A DNA stretch of 64,000 bases from Gammaproteobacteria bacterium (GTDB lineage Bacteria > Pseudomonadota > Gammaproteobacteria > Steroidobacterales > GCA-2729495), in the NCBI GenBank assembly GCA_030583605.1, contig CP129466.1, positions 1,371,001-1,435,000 on the forward strand, written 5' to 3'. This document shows, one piece after another, positions 1-9,199 of this stretch. Made by a program: the position numbers and the translations under genes. The notes beneath the pieces were generated by a model, which was not told the DNA's origin, did no database searches, and saw nothing but the letters and a program-made list of their open reading frames with translations. Numbering within the stretch: the first letter of the stretch is position 1; each line of letters opens with the position of its first letter.

Positions 1-438
1 TACATCAGCGTGGCGGGTACCGACCCGAACTTCGACAAGTTCGATGATTTCACCTTCACGCTGTACTACGACTTCGACCCGGGCGTCGGGACGGCCTTCG
101 GCAGCCTCGGCAAGATCGACGTCAACAATTCGCTGATTGCAGCAAGCGTCGCGCCCTCGACGGTCACGCTCGTGCAGGATTCGCAGAACCTGATGTTCTC
201 GGGGTTTTCCACCCCGCTGCCCCTGACGGTCATGCCACCTGTGTACGGGCCGTTCAATCCCAACGCGACGGGTGAGTACAACTTCTACATCGGGTTCACG
301 TCGAACAACCTGCCGACCTTCAGCGGTGCGGTGGGTATCGACGTCAACGTCGTCCCGGTGCCGGCCGCAGTATGGCTGTTCGGCTCCGCCGTGGGCCTGC
401 TCGGCTGGGTGCGACGCCGCGCCGCGCATTCCGCCTGA
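1..438 (+). CDS. PEP-CTERM-type exported protein, C-terminal part
   Basis: The reading frame is open from base 1, so the 5' end lies outside the window; 145 residues are visible. The body is a soluble, Thr/Asn/Phe-rich beta-type sequence without a recognised catalytic motif. The last 30 residues read VPVPAAVWLFGSAVGLLGWV followed by RRRAAHSA: a VPxPAAxWLFGS motif, a short hydrophobic helix and an Arg-rich end. This is the VPLPAAVWLFGSGLLGL variant of the PEP-CTERM sorting signal, processed by an exosortase in the inner membrane and usually linked to exopolysaccharide or surface display. No exosortase is in the window. A strong terminator follows 40 bases later. Function of the N-terminal domain is unknown. 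Confidence 0.8.
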   Translation, partial: YISVAGTDPNFDKFDDFTFTLYYDFDPGVGTAFGSLGKIDVNNSLIAASVAPSTVTLVQDSQNLMFSGFSTPLPLTVMPPVYGPFNPNATGEYNFYIGFTSNNLPTFSGAVGIDVNVVPVPAAVWLFGSAVGLLGWVRRRAAHSA

Positions 439-477
439 GACAGCGGATGGCCGGGGATGACCCGGCCAGAGTTCTGG

Positions 478-512
478 ACGGGGACAGGCCTGAGCCTGTC
501 CCCGTTTTCATT
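478..512 (+). terminator. Rho-independent terminator after the PEP-CTERM gene
   Basis: A perfect 12-bp stem (478-489 pairing with 494-505) with a 4-base loop CTGA, followed by a T-rich run TTTTCATTT. Correct orientation for the upstream gene. Confidence 0.85.
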
Positions 513-684
513 TGGGTCTTCGCAGATCCGCGAAGAACCTTTGATTTGAGGAGCAAATTCGGCGGTCAGAACCAGGGCAACTGCCGACTTCCGTGCTGCA
601 CCCGTACTCCGGTGCCAATACAGGTGCCGGCGGGAACCGGGGGCCGTCTCAGGGAGTGCGTGTCACGCCCCGGCGCCTGGCCGG

Positions 685-1113
685 TCAGCCGGTAACGTAA
701 AGCTGCAGCTGGGTAATGGTGAATTCCTGCTCGGCGATCGTCGCCTTGACGAGGTCGCCGATCGAGACCAGGCCCACGATGCGCTTGTGATCGAGGACCG
801 GCAGGTGGCGGATGCGCTTGGCGGTCATCAGTGCCATGCATTCCTCGAGCGAGCGCTCCGGCGAGACGCACACGACGCTGTGGGTCATGATGGCGCTCAC
901 CGCGGAGTCCCGTGAGGCACGACCAATCAGCACCACTTTGCGGGCGTAATCGCGCTCCGTGAATATGCCCACGAGCTTCTCCCCGTCGAGCACGACCACG
1001 GCGCCGACGTCATGGTCGGCCATTACGCGTAACGCCTCGAGCACGGTGTCGGTCGGTTTCACCGACCAGACGGTCCGGCCCTTGTCGTTGAGAATTTCGG
1101 CGACGGTCTGCAT
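685..1113 (-). CDS. CBS-domain pair protein
   Basis: A 142-aa cytoplasmic protein made of two CBS motifs (about residues 8-62 and 72-130), for example the segment DHDVGAVVVLDGEKLVGIFT and the repeat ending RHLPVLDHKRIVGLVSIGDL. Stand-alone CBS pairs bind adenine nucleotides or SAM and sense energy state; the partner here is unknown. The ATG at 1113 is preceded by a good AGGGGG ribosome site; an upstream in-frame ATG at 1152 lacks one. It is transcribed away from corA's downstream end, which lies about 200 bases upstream, and probably is its own unit. Family assignment is firm, physiological role not. Confidence 0.85.
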   Translation of the reverse strand: MQTVAEILNDKGRTVWSVKPTDTVLEALRVMADHDVGAVVVLDGEKLVGIFTERDYARKVVLIGRASRDSAVSAIMTHSVVCVSPERSLEECMALMTAKRIRHLPVLDHKRIVGLVSIGDLVKATIAEQEFTITQLQLYVTG

Positions 1114-1315
1114 GGCGACACCCCCTGTTCGCCCGGATTGCGTTGTCTGCAACGTATACCACCCGGCGGGCCGGTCCGGGTAGGCCCGCGATCAAGAACA
1201 AGGTGTGACGGGGCTTGGTGCGCTGGCGGTGGCGGCCGTCCACGGGGCCGCGCCTGGAGCCCGTGTCCCGCAAGCCCGTGAGGGACAGCGGCCCGGTCGT
1301 CGATGCGAGGCGGGC

Positions 1316-2308
1316 CTACAGCCAGCCGCGGCGCTTGAAGTACAGGTAGGGCAGCACGGCCGAGACGATCATCAGCCCGATCGCGAAGGGGTAGCCGTAT
1401 TCCATCCGCAGTTCGGGCATGAGCTTGAAGTTCATCCCATATACCGATGCCACGAGCGTGGGCGGCAGGAACACCACGGCAGCCACCGAGAAGATCTTGA
1501 TGATCTGGTTCTGCTGGAGGTTGATCAGGCCGAGCGTCGCATCAAGCAGGAAGTTGACCTTGTTGGAGAGGAAGGTCACCTGGTCGCTGAGTGCCACGAC
1601 GTCCCGGTACAACAGCTTGGCGCGTGCGCGGGCGTCCTTCACCTTCTGCTTGTCGGGGCCATCGAGCGTCGTGTGATAGGTCAGCACGCGGTTGATGCTG
1701 ACGAGACTCTCGCGCACTTTCGTCAGCAGGTCGCCGTCCTGACCGATCCTCTCGATGGTGTTCTGCAGTTCCTGCGTGCTGACGGAGGCCTTCTCGCCCG
1801 GCTTGCGCCGGAAGATGCTCCGCGAAAGGACGTCGATGGCCCGGCCGACGCCCTCCAGGGCATCGGCCATGCGGTCGCACAGGCCCTCGACCAGTGCCAG
1901 CATTACCAGCTCCCCGCTGGCGCAGGGGATCGAGTTCGGTTTCCTTGCGCGCGCCAGCACGGTGTCGAAGGCCCGTGATGGGGCGTAGCGCAGCGTGACC
2001 AGGGTGTCGCCCTTCAGGACAAAGGTGATCGGCGTGGTCGCGGGCTCCTCGGTGTCGATCCGCGTCACCGCGGTCAGCGTCATGAATGAGCTGCCATCTT
2101 CCTGGTAGAGCCGGGCCGAGACCTCGATTTCCTCCATCTCCTCGCGTGTCGGCAGCGAGATGGACAGCTGCCGCTCAACCTGCCGGTCTTCCTCGACGGA
2201 CGGTGCCTGCAGGTCGATCCAGACAAGGCCGTCGGCGCCGGGGCGCTCCAGTTCGCCAGCGGACACCGGCTCGAGCCGGTTAACGACAAATCGGTAGGCC
2301 TGGATCAT
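1316..2308 (-). CDS. corA: CorA-family magnesium/divalent metal transporter
   Basis: 330 aa, close to the usual 310-330 of CorA. A long soluble N-terminal domain rich in charged helices is followed by two C-terminal transmembrane helices. The signature YGMNF, the selectivity motif of CorA pentamers, sits at the end of the first helix (about residue 289), and the protein ends KRRGWL after the second helix, as expected for the basic cytoplasmic tail. It should import Mg2+ (possibly Co2+ or Ni2+) across the inner membrane. CorA-like proteins also include ZntB-type Zn2+ exporters; the GMN motif does not separate them, so substrate is uncertain. Confidence 0.9.
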   Translation of the reverse strand: MIQAYRFVVNRLEPVSAGELERPGADGLVWIDLQAPSVEEDRQVERQLSISLPTREEMEEIEVSARLYQEDGSSFMTLTAVTRIDTEEPATTPITFVLKGDTLVTLRYAPSRAFDTVLARARKPNSIPCASGELVMLALVEGLCDRMADALEGVGRAIDVLSRSIFRRKPGEKASVSTQELQNTIERIGQDGDLLTKVRESLVSINRVLTYHTTLDGPDKQKVKDARARAKLLYRDVVALSDQVTFLSNKVNFLLDATLGLINLQQNQIIKIFSVAAVVFLPPTLVASVYGMNFKLMPELRMEYGYPFAIGLMIVSAVLPYLYFKRRGWL

Positions 2309-2741
2309 GCGGCCGGATTCTACATGCCCGGAGCAGCTTGGGGCCGGGCCTCGAGCCGCTTCATCAGCGCATCGAACCTGGCGAGGTGGTCCTGGCTCGA
2401 CGCGGGTGCTTCACCCGAAACGAAGACACCACACAGCGAGGAGCCGCTTGCGGCGCAGAATAGCACGCCGCCGCTCTGGCCGCCCTTCCCGGCGCATGTC
2501 ACGCGCGCAGTGGCGCTGTCGGGGGTAGCAGGTCCGCTCACCGCGGTGACCGCAGGAGTGCCGCCCCACCCGGCGATGATCCGCGCCTCGTATCGAGGCC
2601 TCGCCGGTCCCCCGCAAAGTGGATGAAATTCGGCGGCGTCGGATGTAACGTTACCGCAGGGAAGAGGGGGGTCGACCGGAGCGCCGGTCCATCGTTCCGG
2701 CAGGACGACTCCGCGGGCGGAAGTGCTTCAAGGGGGGAGTC
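2309..2741. other. 433-base intergenic region corA / TonB receptor, with possible coding remnant
   Basis: The right part is the receptor's leader. Between 2320 and about 2640 the minus strand is open and encodes a coding-looking peptide (ending RFDALMKRLEARPQAAPGM, with an internal stretch CAGKGGQSGGVLFCAASGSS) but has no credible ATG or ribosome site; the only start in the frame is a GTG at 2541, giving 73 aa. It may be the 3' remnant of a decayed gene. I do not recognise the family. Confidence 0.35.
2645..2654. promoter_or_regulatory. GTAACGTTAC palindrome, candidate LacI-family operator
   Basis: A perfect 10-bp palindrome with a central CG, within ATGTAACGTTACCG, 88 bases upstream of the TonB receptor start. 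LacI-family operators typically have this form. No LacI-type regulator is encoded in the window, so the assignment is by motif only. Confidence 0.4.
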
Positions 2742-5369
2742 ATGATCCGAAGCGGATTTTCTGCAGCTATGGCTGTCCTGACCTCGGCCGCATTGCTCGT
2801 GCCTGCGGTCGGCCAGGGCCAGATCGGGGAAATCGTCGTCACTGCGCGCAAGATCGAGGAGAACCTGAAAGAGGTTCCGCTCGCCATCACTGCCTTCGAC
2901 TCGGCCGCGATCGAATCGGCCGGCATCAGCAACCTCGCCGATGTCGCTGCCTTCACGCCGGGCCTGACCTTCTTCAACGCCATCGGCGAGTTCTTGCCGG
3001 TGCCGATCATCCGCGGCGTGGCGCCGACGGACATCTTCGGCGAGAACAACGCGGCGATCTTCGTCGACGGCGTGTTCATCTCGGGCCGTGAGGGCCTGAA
3101 CTTCAGCCAACTCGACCTCGAGCGCATCGAGGTCGTGAAGGGCCCGCAGAGCGCGCTCTACGGCCGCAACGCCTTCGCCGGTGCCATCAACTTCGTCACC
3201 CGCCGCCCGTCGGACGTGCTCGAACTGAAGAGCGAAGCGACAGCAGGCAACGAGGGCAAGCTCGAAGGCTCGGTGTCGGCAAGCGGCCCGCTGATCGGAG
3301 ACTGGCTCAAGGGCCGGGCGGCATTCGTCTACGACGAATGGGACGGTTCGTACGACAACCCGCTTGGCGACAACGATGTCGGCGGGTATCGCTACCGGAC
3401 CTGGCAGGCGAGCCTGGAGTTCGAGCCGAGCGACACCTTCAACGTCCTGCTCTCCGGGTACTACTCCAACGACGATATCGACGACTCGGCGACCACGTCG
3501 CAGGCGGCGAACTGCGAGGATTCGGCGCAGGTCGACTGGGCCCTGTGGAATGCGGCGACCAACGCGCCCTACGGCCCGCGTCTGGCGAACATCTGCGGCA
3601 AGGTCTGGGATCTCGAGCAGGTCAACCGTCAACTGAACCAGAACGGGTTCAATCTCGACGACGACGAGATCATGAAGATCCCGCGGGCGCTCGGCGAGGA
3701 TCGCGAGCTCAAGCGTGCCAACCTCAATATCGACTGGGATGTCGGTTTCGGTTCGGTGAGCCTGCTGACGGGCTATTCCTCCACCGAGCAGACGGCACTG
3801 GTCGACGCGACGCGCAACCTGGGCAATTCCCTGCCGTTCCTGTATCTCTACGAGAACGCCACCATCGAGCGCTTCACCACCGGGCTGCTGCAGGATCAAC
3901 CACCCACCGAAACCGACGAGGTCAGCCAGGAGATCCGGTTCACGAGTCCGCTCGATCGCCCGTTCCGGTACTCGATCGGCGGTTACTACTACAACGTGGA
4001 CATGGATGTGCGCGAGCGTGGCGTGGTTGCGATGCAGTCACTGCCCGTCGCAGCCACGTCGATGTCGTTCTGTCCGTGCCTGTCGACCGTCCTCGCGATC
4101 GGCGACGGTGCCTTCGGCCCCTGGTTCCAGCCCGGCGGCGACGTCGAGCGGCGCCTGTCCTACACCGAAGAAACCGACGCCTGGGCGGGATTCGGCTGGG
4201 TGGAACAGGATTTCTTCGATGCGCGTCTGACCGCAAGGGCGGAACTGCGCTATTCCGACGAGGAAAAAGAGGTTACCTACAATCCTGACGTCATCAATAC
4301 CGGATTTCCCGAGGCCCCCGCGAATCTCGGCCATGCGGAGGATAGCTGGGACTTCTGGACCGGCCGGCTCAGCCTCGAGTACAAGCTCAACACCGAGTGG
4401 ATGGTTTACAGCTCCGTCGCCAAGGGTGAGAAGAGCGGTGCCCTCGACAGCAGCCTCGTCACCCTCCGGCGGGCAGACACCAGCCAGATTACCGATGTGC
4501 CCGTCATCGTCGGGTCGGACACCGAGAGCATCGTCACGACGGAACTCGGCATCAAGGGCGTCAGTGCGGACGGCCGTGTCGGCATGGACTTCGCCGTGTT
4601 CCACAGCGACTGGAGCGACGTATTGCTCCCGCAGATCGTCGAGTCCGACCCTCTCACGGGCCTGGCGCTGAACCAGCCCACCGCATTCAACGCCAATGCC
4701 GGTGACGCCACCATCTGGGGCTGGGAACTGCTGACCGACCTCGCCTTCACGGAGCACCTCACGGGCCGGGTCGGCGTGTCCTGGACCGATGCGGAACTGG
4801 ATGACGGCCACCAGGAAAGCTTCAGCCGCTTCCCGAGCTACTACACCACCGACCCGACTTGTGCGCCGGAGGCGATCCTCGACCTGGCGACGGATCAGGA
4901 GCGCAGGGACAAGGGCGTGGCCTGTCGCGCCATCTCCGGCGATGTCTCCGGCAATTCGTTGCTGCGCCAGTCGGAGTGGCAGGGCAGCGCCAGCCTCACG
5001 TACCGGCGCCCGTTCCGGGACGGCTGGGATTGGTACAGCCGTGCCGATGCCACCTACCAGGGCCGCTGGTACGTCGGCAGCGACAACCAGGGGTACATCC
5101 CCAGCCACACTTACGTGAATCTGCGCCTCGGCGTGGAGTCAGGCCGTTACACGGTGGAGCTGTGGGGCGAAAACCTGTTCGAGAACAACGAGGCGATCGG
5201 CGCCTTCCGTGATGTGTACTTCAACAACACGCCGGACGTGCTGCAGCAGAATCCGCCGCAATCGAATTTCGTCGCCGATTTCTTCCCCTGGCGGCTCACG
5301 GTGTCGCACCCGAGGCTGCGTACCTACGGCGTCACCGCGCGGGTGCGTTTCGGCGGCGCCGAACGCTAG
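2742..5369 (+). CDS. TonB-dependent outer-membrane receptor
   Basis: 875 aa. A signal peptide (residues 1 to about 25) is followed by a TonB box-like GEIVVTARK, a plug domain with the typical IRGVAPTDIFGENNAAIFVD and LERIEVVKGPQSALYGRNAF motifs (about residues 45-150) and a long beta barrel ending TYGVTARVRFGG. Ribosome site GGGGGAG lies just before the ATG. Such receptors take up siderophores, cobalamin, carbohydrates or hydrophobic substrates with energy from TonB-ExbBD. The substrate cannot be read from sequence. It stands alone, flanked by corA and the convergent lysine-degradation genes; the LacI-type palindrome upstream hints at a carbohydrate or other catabolic control (inference). Cysteine pairs in extracellular loops are visible. 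Confidence 0.92.
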   Translation: MIRSGFSAAMAVLTSAALLVPAVGQGQIGEIVVTARKIEENLKEVPLAITAFDSAAIESAGISNLADVAAFTPGLTFFNAIGEFLPVPIIRGVAPTDIFGENNAAIFVDGVFISGREGLNFSQLDLERIEVVKGPQSALYGRNAFAGAINFVTRRPSDVLELKSEATAGNEGKLEGSVSASGPLIGDWLKGRAAFVYDEWDGSYDNPLGDNDVGGYRYRTWQASLEFEPSDTFNVLLSGYYSNDDIDDSATTSQAANCEDSAQVDWALWNAATNAPYGPRLANICGKVWDLEQVNRQLNQNGFNLDDDEIMKIPRALGEDRELKRANLNIDWDVGFGSVSLLTGYSSTEQTALVDATRNLGNSLPFLYLYENATIERFTTGLLQDQPPTETDEVSQEIRFTSPLDRPFRYSIGGYYYNVDMDVRERGVVAMQSLPVAATSMSFCPCLSTVLAIGDGAFGPWFQPGGDVERRLSYTEETDAWAGFGWVEQDFFDARLTARAELRYSDEEKEVTYNPDVINTGFPEAPANLGHAEDSWDFWTGRLSLEYKLNTEWMVYSSVAKGEKSGALDSSLVTLRRADTSQITDVPVIVGSDTESIVTTELGIKGVSADGRVGMDFAVFHSDWSDVLLPQIVESDPLTGLALNQPTAFNANAGDATIWGWELLTDLAFTEHLTGRVGVSWTDAELDDGHQESFSRFPSYYTTDPTCAPEAILDLATDQERRDKGVACRAISGDVSGNSLLRQSEWQGSASLTYRRPFRDGWDWYSRADATYQGRWYVGSDNQGYIPSHTYVNLRLGVESGRYTVELWGENLFENNEAIGAFRDVYFNNTPDVLQQNPPQSNFVADFFPWRLTVSHPRLRTYGVTARVRFGGAER

Positions 5370-5389
5370 CGCGTCGGCTGCAACCCGGC

Positions 5390-5415
5390 CTGCGCCGCGA
5401 AAAGTCGCGGCGCAG
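5390..5415. terminator. Strong GC hairpin between convergent genes
   Basis: An 11-bp perfect stem (5390-5400 with 5405-5415) and a 4-base loop, between the 3' ends of the TonB receptor and the aldehyde dehydrogenase. No clear T-run on the plus side, so function as terminator is likely but not certain. Confidence 0.5.
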
Positions 5416-5456
5416 CCGCGTTGACGGGGGGTTGCCTGCGGCTGGCAGCGATGCGG

Positions 5457-6986
5457 TCAGCGGCGCTTGCGCACCGCGAAATCGATGCCCTGCGCGAGCG
5501 GCAGCTCGTCGCCCCAGTTGATGGTCACCGTCTGCCGGCGCATATAGGCCTTCCAGGCATCCGAGCCGGCCTCGCGGCCGCCGCCGGTCTCCTTCTCGCC
5601 GCCGAAGGCTCCGCCGATTTCGGCGCCGGAGGTGCCGATATTGACGTTCGCGATGCCGCAGTCGCTGCCCGTGGCGCCGAGAAAGCGTTCGGCATGCTGC
5701 AGCCGGTCGGTGAAGATCGCCGATGAGAGGCCCTGTGGCACCGCGTTCTGCCGCATTACCGCCTCATCGAGATTACGGCAGGGAATCACGTAGAGGATCG
5801 GCGCGAAGGTCTCGCGCTGCACCACGGGCCAGTCGTTCTCCGCCATCACGATCGTCGGTTCGACGAAAAACCCCCGCCGTTTCAGGCGCCGCCCGCCGGT
5901 GAGGATCTTCGCGCCCAGGCTGCGCAGTTCGGCGATGGTTCCGAGATAGCGTTCGACTGCGGCCTCGTCGATCAGCGGCCCCATGAGCGTCGATTTTTTC
6001 AGCGGGTCGCCGATCTGCACCTGCCGGTAGGCGGCGACGAGCCGCGTGACCAGCGGCTGCAGCTTCGAGCGGTGTACCAGCAGGCGGCGGGTACTGGTAC
6101 AGCGCTGCCCGGCGGTGCCGACTGCGCCGAACAGAATCGCCGGAACTGCGAGGTCGAGGTTCGCATGTTCGTCGACGACGATGGCGTTGTTGCCGCCGAG
6201 TTCGAGCAGGTATCGGCCCAGGCGTGCTGCCACGCGCTGCGCGACCTTGCGCCCGACCGCGCTGGAACCGGTGAACGACAACAGGTCGATGCGCGGGTCC
6301 GCCACGAAGCGCTCGGCAAGCCTCGTGTCGGGGGTGTTGAGCAGGCTGAATACCCGGGGGTAGCCGCCGTCGGCCAGCGCGTCGTTGCAGATTTTCTGCA
6401 CCGCGATGCTCGCAAGCGGTGTCTTCGGCGAGGGCTTCCAGATGCAGGCGTTGCCGCAGACGGCCGCGATGAACGCGTTCCAGCTCCACACCGCCACCGG
6501 GAAGTTGAATGCGGTGACGATGCCGACCAGCCCGAGCGGATGCCACTGCTCGTAGAGACGGTGACGCGGCCGCTCCGACGGCATGGTCAGCCCGTATAGC
6601 TGGCGGGAGAGGCCCACCGCGAAATCCGCGATGTCGATCATCTCCTGCACCTCGCCGTCGCCCTCGGCCTTGATCTTGCCGGACTCGCGGCTCACCAGAG
6701 TACCGAGGGCGTCCTTGTGTGCGCGCAGCGCATCGGCGATGGCGCGGATGGCCTCGCCACGGCGCGGCGCCGGAATCTCGCGCCACTGCTGGCAGGCTTC
6801 CCGGGTGGCGCCCATGAGCTGCTCGTAGTCGCGCTCGGTCGCGCCGCGCACTTCGCCGAGGGGCCGGCCGGTCGCCGGCTCGATGGAGATGAAGCCCGGC
6901 GCGCGCGCGCTGCGGTGCCACCCGCCCGCGGAGGACACGCCGGGGTTGCTGCGCACGAGGCCGGGAGTTGCTGCCGGTCTGTTCAT
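5457..6986 (-). CDS. amaB: Alpha-aminoadipate semialdehyde dehydrogenase (ALDH7 / antiquitin family)
   Basis: 509 aa. Full aldehyde dehydrogenase architecture: AFNFPVAVWSWN with the oxyanion Asn about 161, NAD-binding FTGSSAVGR (about 239-246), general base Glu262 in LELGGNN and the nucleophile Cys296 in GTAGQRCTSTRR. ELGGNNAIVV and the GTAGQRCT block are characteristic of the ALDH7 (antiquitin, piperideine-6-carboxylate dehydrogenase) branch. It should oxidise aminoadipate semialdehyde to 2-aminoadipate with NAD+ in lysine breakdown. The adjoining upstream gene on the same strand (3 bases away) encodes saccharopine dehydrogenase, which would supply that semialdehyde; the pairing supports the assignment and suggests one operon. 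Confidence 0.88.
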   Translation of the reverse strand: MNRPAATPGLVRSNPGVSSAGGWHRSARAPGFISIEPATGRPLGEVRGATERDYEQLMGATREACQQWREIPAPRRGEAIRAIADALRAHKDALGTLVSRESGKIKAEGDGEVQEMIDIADFAVGLSRQLYGLTMPSERPRHRLYEQWHPLGLVGIVTAFNFPVAVWSWNAFIAAVCGNACIWKPSPKTPLASIAVQKICNDALADGGYPRVFSLLNTPDTRLAERFVADPRIDLLSFTGSSAVGRKVAQRVAARLGRYLLELGGNNAIVVDEHANLDLAVPAILFGAVGTAGQRCTSTRRLLVHRSKLQPLVTRLVAAYRQVQIGDPLKKSTLMGPLIDEAAVERYLGTIAELRSLGAKILTGGRRLKRRGFFVEPTIVMAENDWPVVQRETFAPILYVIPCRNLDEAVMRQNAVPQGLSSAIFTDRLQHAERFLGATGSDCGIANVNIGTSGAEIGGAFGGEKETGGGREAGSDAWKAYMRRQTVTINWGDELPLAQGIDFAVRKRR

Positions 6987-6989
6987 GAC

Positions 6990-8156
6990 TCAGGGCTTGC
7001 CGTGGCTGCGCTGGTGCCCGGCCTGGCCCGCAGTCACGACCCGCAGCGAGACGTCCTTGCCCGAGCTGCCGTCGAAGTAGCGCCCAAAGCGGTTGGCGAG
7101 CACCTCGGCGAGCGGCAGATCCTCCTGGCGAACGAAACCGCGGAAACGACCGGGTGTGCCGAACACGAGATCGATGACGGCGCACAGTCCGGCGGCGGTC
7201 GTGACCTGGATCGCCGACCAGAGACGGCCGGCGATCAGCTGCGGGTACACCTTGTTCACGTAGTTCTCCTCGCGGAACTCGCCATCCTGCATGCCCGTGA
7301 CGGCGACATAGATGATCACCACGTCCTGCAGGGTCTGAGGCACTGCGTTCTCCAGAATGCGCTTCAACGTCGCGCGGTCCTGGTTGAGCTTGAGGCCACT
7401 CATCAGGAGGTGCATCTGCGCGCAGTGCCCCGGGTAGCGGATGGTCTTGTAGTCCATGCTCTCGACCTGCGCGCCGAAGCTTGCGGCAAGTGAGCCCAGG
7501 CCACCCGAAGTATTGAAGGCCTCGTAGAGCTGGCCGTCGATCTCGATCTCCTCGCGGCCTTCAAGCGGCAGGACCTCGCGTTGCTGCTGGTCGACTACGG
7601 CAATGCAGGGGTTGCCGTACTCGTTGATCAGGCCGTCCGTGGACCAGGTCAGCGAGTACTTGAGCACGTTGTTCGGGTGTTGCGGCAGCGCGCCGACCCG
7701 CAGTTTCACCGTGCGCAGTGAGGCGAAATGACGAATCAATTCTGCTGCGGCGATGCTGACGAAGCCCGGGGCGAGCCCGCACTGCGGCGCAAACGCGGTA
7801 GCGGCACCGGCCGCGACCCGTTGCACGGTCGCGGCGACCGACAGGTCCTCCGTGAGGTCGAAGTAGTGGCAGTCGGTGGCACGGGCGGCCTCGGCCACGC
7901 CCTGGTTGCAGTGGTAGGGCAGTGCAGAGACCAGCGCGCCGATGCCGTGCGCCGCCGCGTGGCGCTCGAGTGCCTGGCGGTCGGTTGCATCGAGATCCAG
8001 CGGACGGATCGCAGGCAGGCCATGCGCCGTGGCGACTTCGCGGGCGGCGCCCGGACGGCTGTCGGCGAGATCTACCTCGTAGTCGCCGCTGCCCGCCAGG
8101 AGCCCTGAGATCAACGAGCCAATCTTGCCGGAACCGAGGACCAGGACACGGTGCAT
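6990..8156 (-). CDS. Saccharopine dehydrogenase (glutamate-forming type)
   Basis: 388 aa. The N-terminus MHRVLVLGSGKIGSLISGLL is a Rossmann NAD(P) fold, followed by the catalytic segment with SALPYHCNQGVAEAARAT and GLAPGFVSIAAAEL found in saccharopine dehydrogenase/carboxynorspermidine synthase proteins. The start at 8156 places the Rossmann motif at the extreme N-terminus, as is usual; longer in-frame starts upstream run into the divergent DUF1838 promoter. With amaB downstream it forms a saccharopine-type lysine degradation pair: saccharopine to aminoadipate semialdehyde plus glutamate. The lysine-ketoglutarate reductase needed to make saccharopine is not in the window. Carboxynorspermidine-type activity is a less likely alternative because of the neighbour. 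Confidence 0.85.
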   Translation of the reverse strand: MHRVLVLGSGKIGSLISGLLAGSGDYEVDLADSRPGAAREVATAHGLPAIRPLDLDATDRQALERHAAAHGIGALVSALPYHCNQGVAEAARATDCHYFDLTEDLSVAATVQRVAAGAATAFAPQCGLAPGFVSIAAAELIRHFASLRTVKLRVGALPQHPNNVLKYSLTWSTDGLINEYGNPCIAVVDQQQREVLPLEGREEIEIDGQLYEAFNTSGGLGSLAASFGAQVESMDYKTIRYPGHCAQMHLLMSGLKLNQDRATLKRILENAVPQTLQDVVIIYVAVTGMQDGEFREENYVNKVYPQLIAGRLWSAIQVTTAAGLCAVIDLVFGTPGRFRGFVRQEDLPLAEVLANRFGRYFDGSSGKDVSLRVVTAGQAGHQRSHGKP

Positions 8157-8293
8157 CGCTGGGTCTCTTGCGCTGTGAGCTGACGCCATTCTGCCAGCGG
8201 TCGTGGTACGGCGCGAGACGGCGCTTTGATTGGCCGGAGGCTTGTGGCAGAGTCCCTGACCATTCTTTGCGGACACCGACGGGAGGCAGGGTG

Positions 8294-9151
8294 GTGGAGC
8301 GCATGTCGCGTCGCGGTTTCGTGGGGGGCGTGGGACTGGTCGGCCTGGTAGCGCCAACAGCCGCATTGCCGGGTGTTGCGGGCACGCTGCCGCGGCGCGC
8401 ACCCGACCTCACGGCGCCGGACGTCAATCTGCGCGCGCTGGTGCGCATGACCGCGTCGCTGCGCGAGCGCGACGTACCGTGGTGGTACGACGGCACCATC
8501 TACGGCGTCGTCGCCGGTGAACAGCCGCGGGCGCTGGTCAGGTTTGAAGGGATGGAGCTCTACTGGATGCGCCACCTGTCCGGCGGCGACTACGAGATGG
8601 TGGGCAACACGGTGACCTTTTTCCGTGACCTCGAGACCGGCCGGATGCTCGAGCACTTCCGCAATCCCTACACCGGCAGGGAGAACACCGTGAATGCTGC
8701 CACCCAGGGCGGCGGCGCAGGGCGTGGCTTCACCTACTCGGTGAACGGCGTGCGACCGACTGCATTCATGGACCGGATGCCGGAAAAACCGCTGGTACTC
8801 GACTGGAGCTTCGTGCGCGACATGGTCTGGCTGCATAACCACACCGCCTATCCGCCAAGCATGGCGCCACCGCGTATGCAACGCCAGACCCTGTTCGCTC
8901 CGCTGAATGCCTTCCTCGACGAGGATTCGGACAGCATCCCGGCGGTTTTCAGCTCCACCGTGCTCATGCCGTGGCTGAAGTGGATGGAGATGGGCGACGC
9001 CCCGGGGCACGTGGTATGGCACGCGGCAGGCGCGAAGCTCGACTCGATCGACGGATTGCCCGACGAATTCCGCCGGCGCGCCGAGCGGGAGCACCCGCAT
9101 CTGATGACCGCCAATCCCGCGCGGCCGAAGGAAGTGCCCACCGACTTCTGA
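8294..9151 (+). CDS. DUF1838 family protein, Tat-exported
   Basis: About 285 aa. The N-terminus MSRRGFVGGVGLVGLVAPTA is a twin-arginine signal (SRRGFVG, then a hydrophobic stretch), so the folded protein is exported by Tat. The mature part carries the DUF1838 pattern: WWYDGTIYGVV near the N-terminus, NPYTGRENTV in the middle and a PWLKWMEMGDAPGHVVWH block near the C-terminus. Start is either GTG 8294, well spaced behind GGAGG at 8282, or ATG 8303. It is followed 49 bases later by a second DUF1838 gene, forming a paralogous pair. No biochemical function is established for the family; the pair is divergent from the lysine-degradation operon. Confidence 0.82.
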   Translation: MERMSRRGFVGGVGLVGLVAPTAALPGVAGTLPRRAPDLTAPDVNLRALVRMTASLRERDVPWWYDGTIYGVVAGEQPRALVRFEGMELYWMRHLSGGDYEMVGNTVTFFRDLETGRMLEHFRNPYTGRENTVNAATQGGGAGRGFTYSVNGVRPTAFMDRMPEKPLVLDWSFVRDMVWLHNHTAYPPSMAPPRMQRQTLFAPLNAFLDEDSDSIPAVFSSTVLMPWLKWMEMGDAPGHVVWHAAGAKLDSIDGLPDEFRRRAEREHPHLMTANPARPKEVPTDF

Positions 9152-9199
9152 GCGGTACGCGGTACCCGTTTCACTGACCAAGGACAGGAGCCAGACACC

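Noticed and set aside
2538..3899. 453-codon minus-strand frame opposite the TonB receptor
   Set aside because: Antisense to a clear receptor gene; no motif, Arg/Val/Asp-rich shadow.
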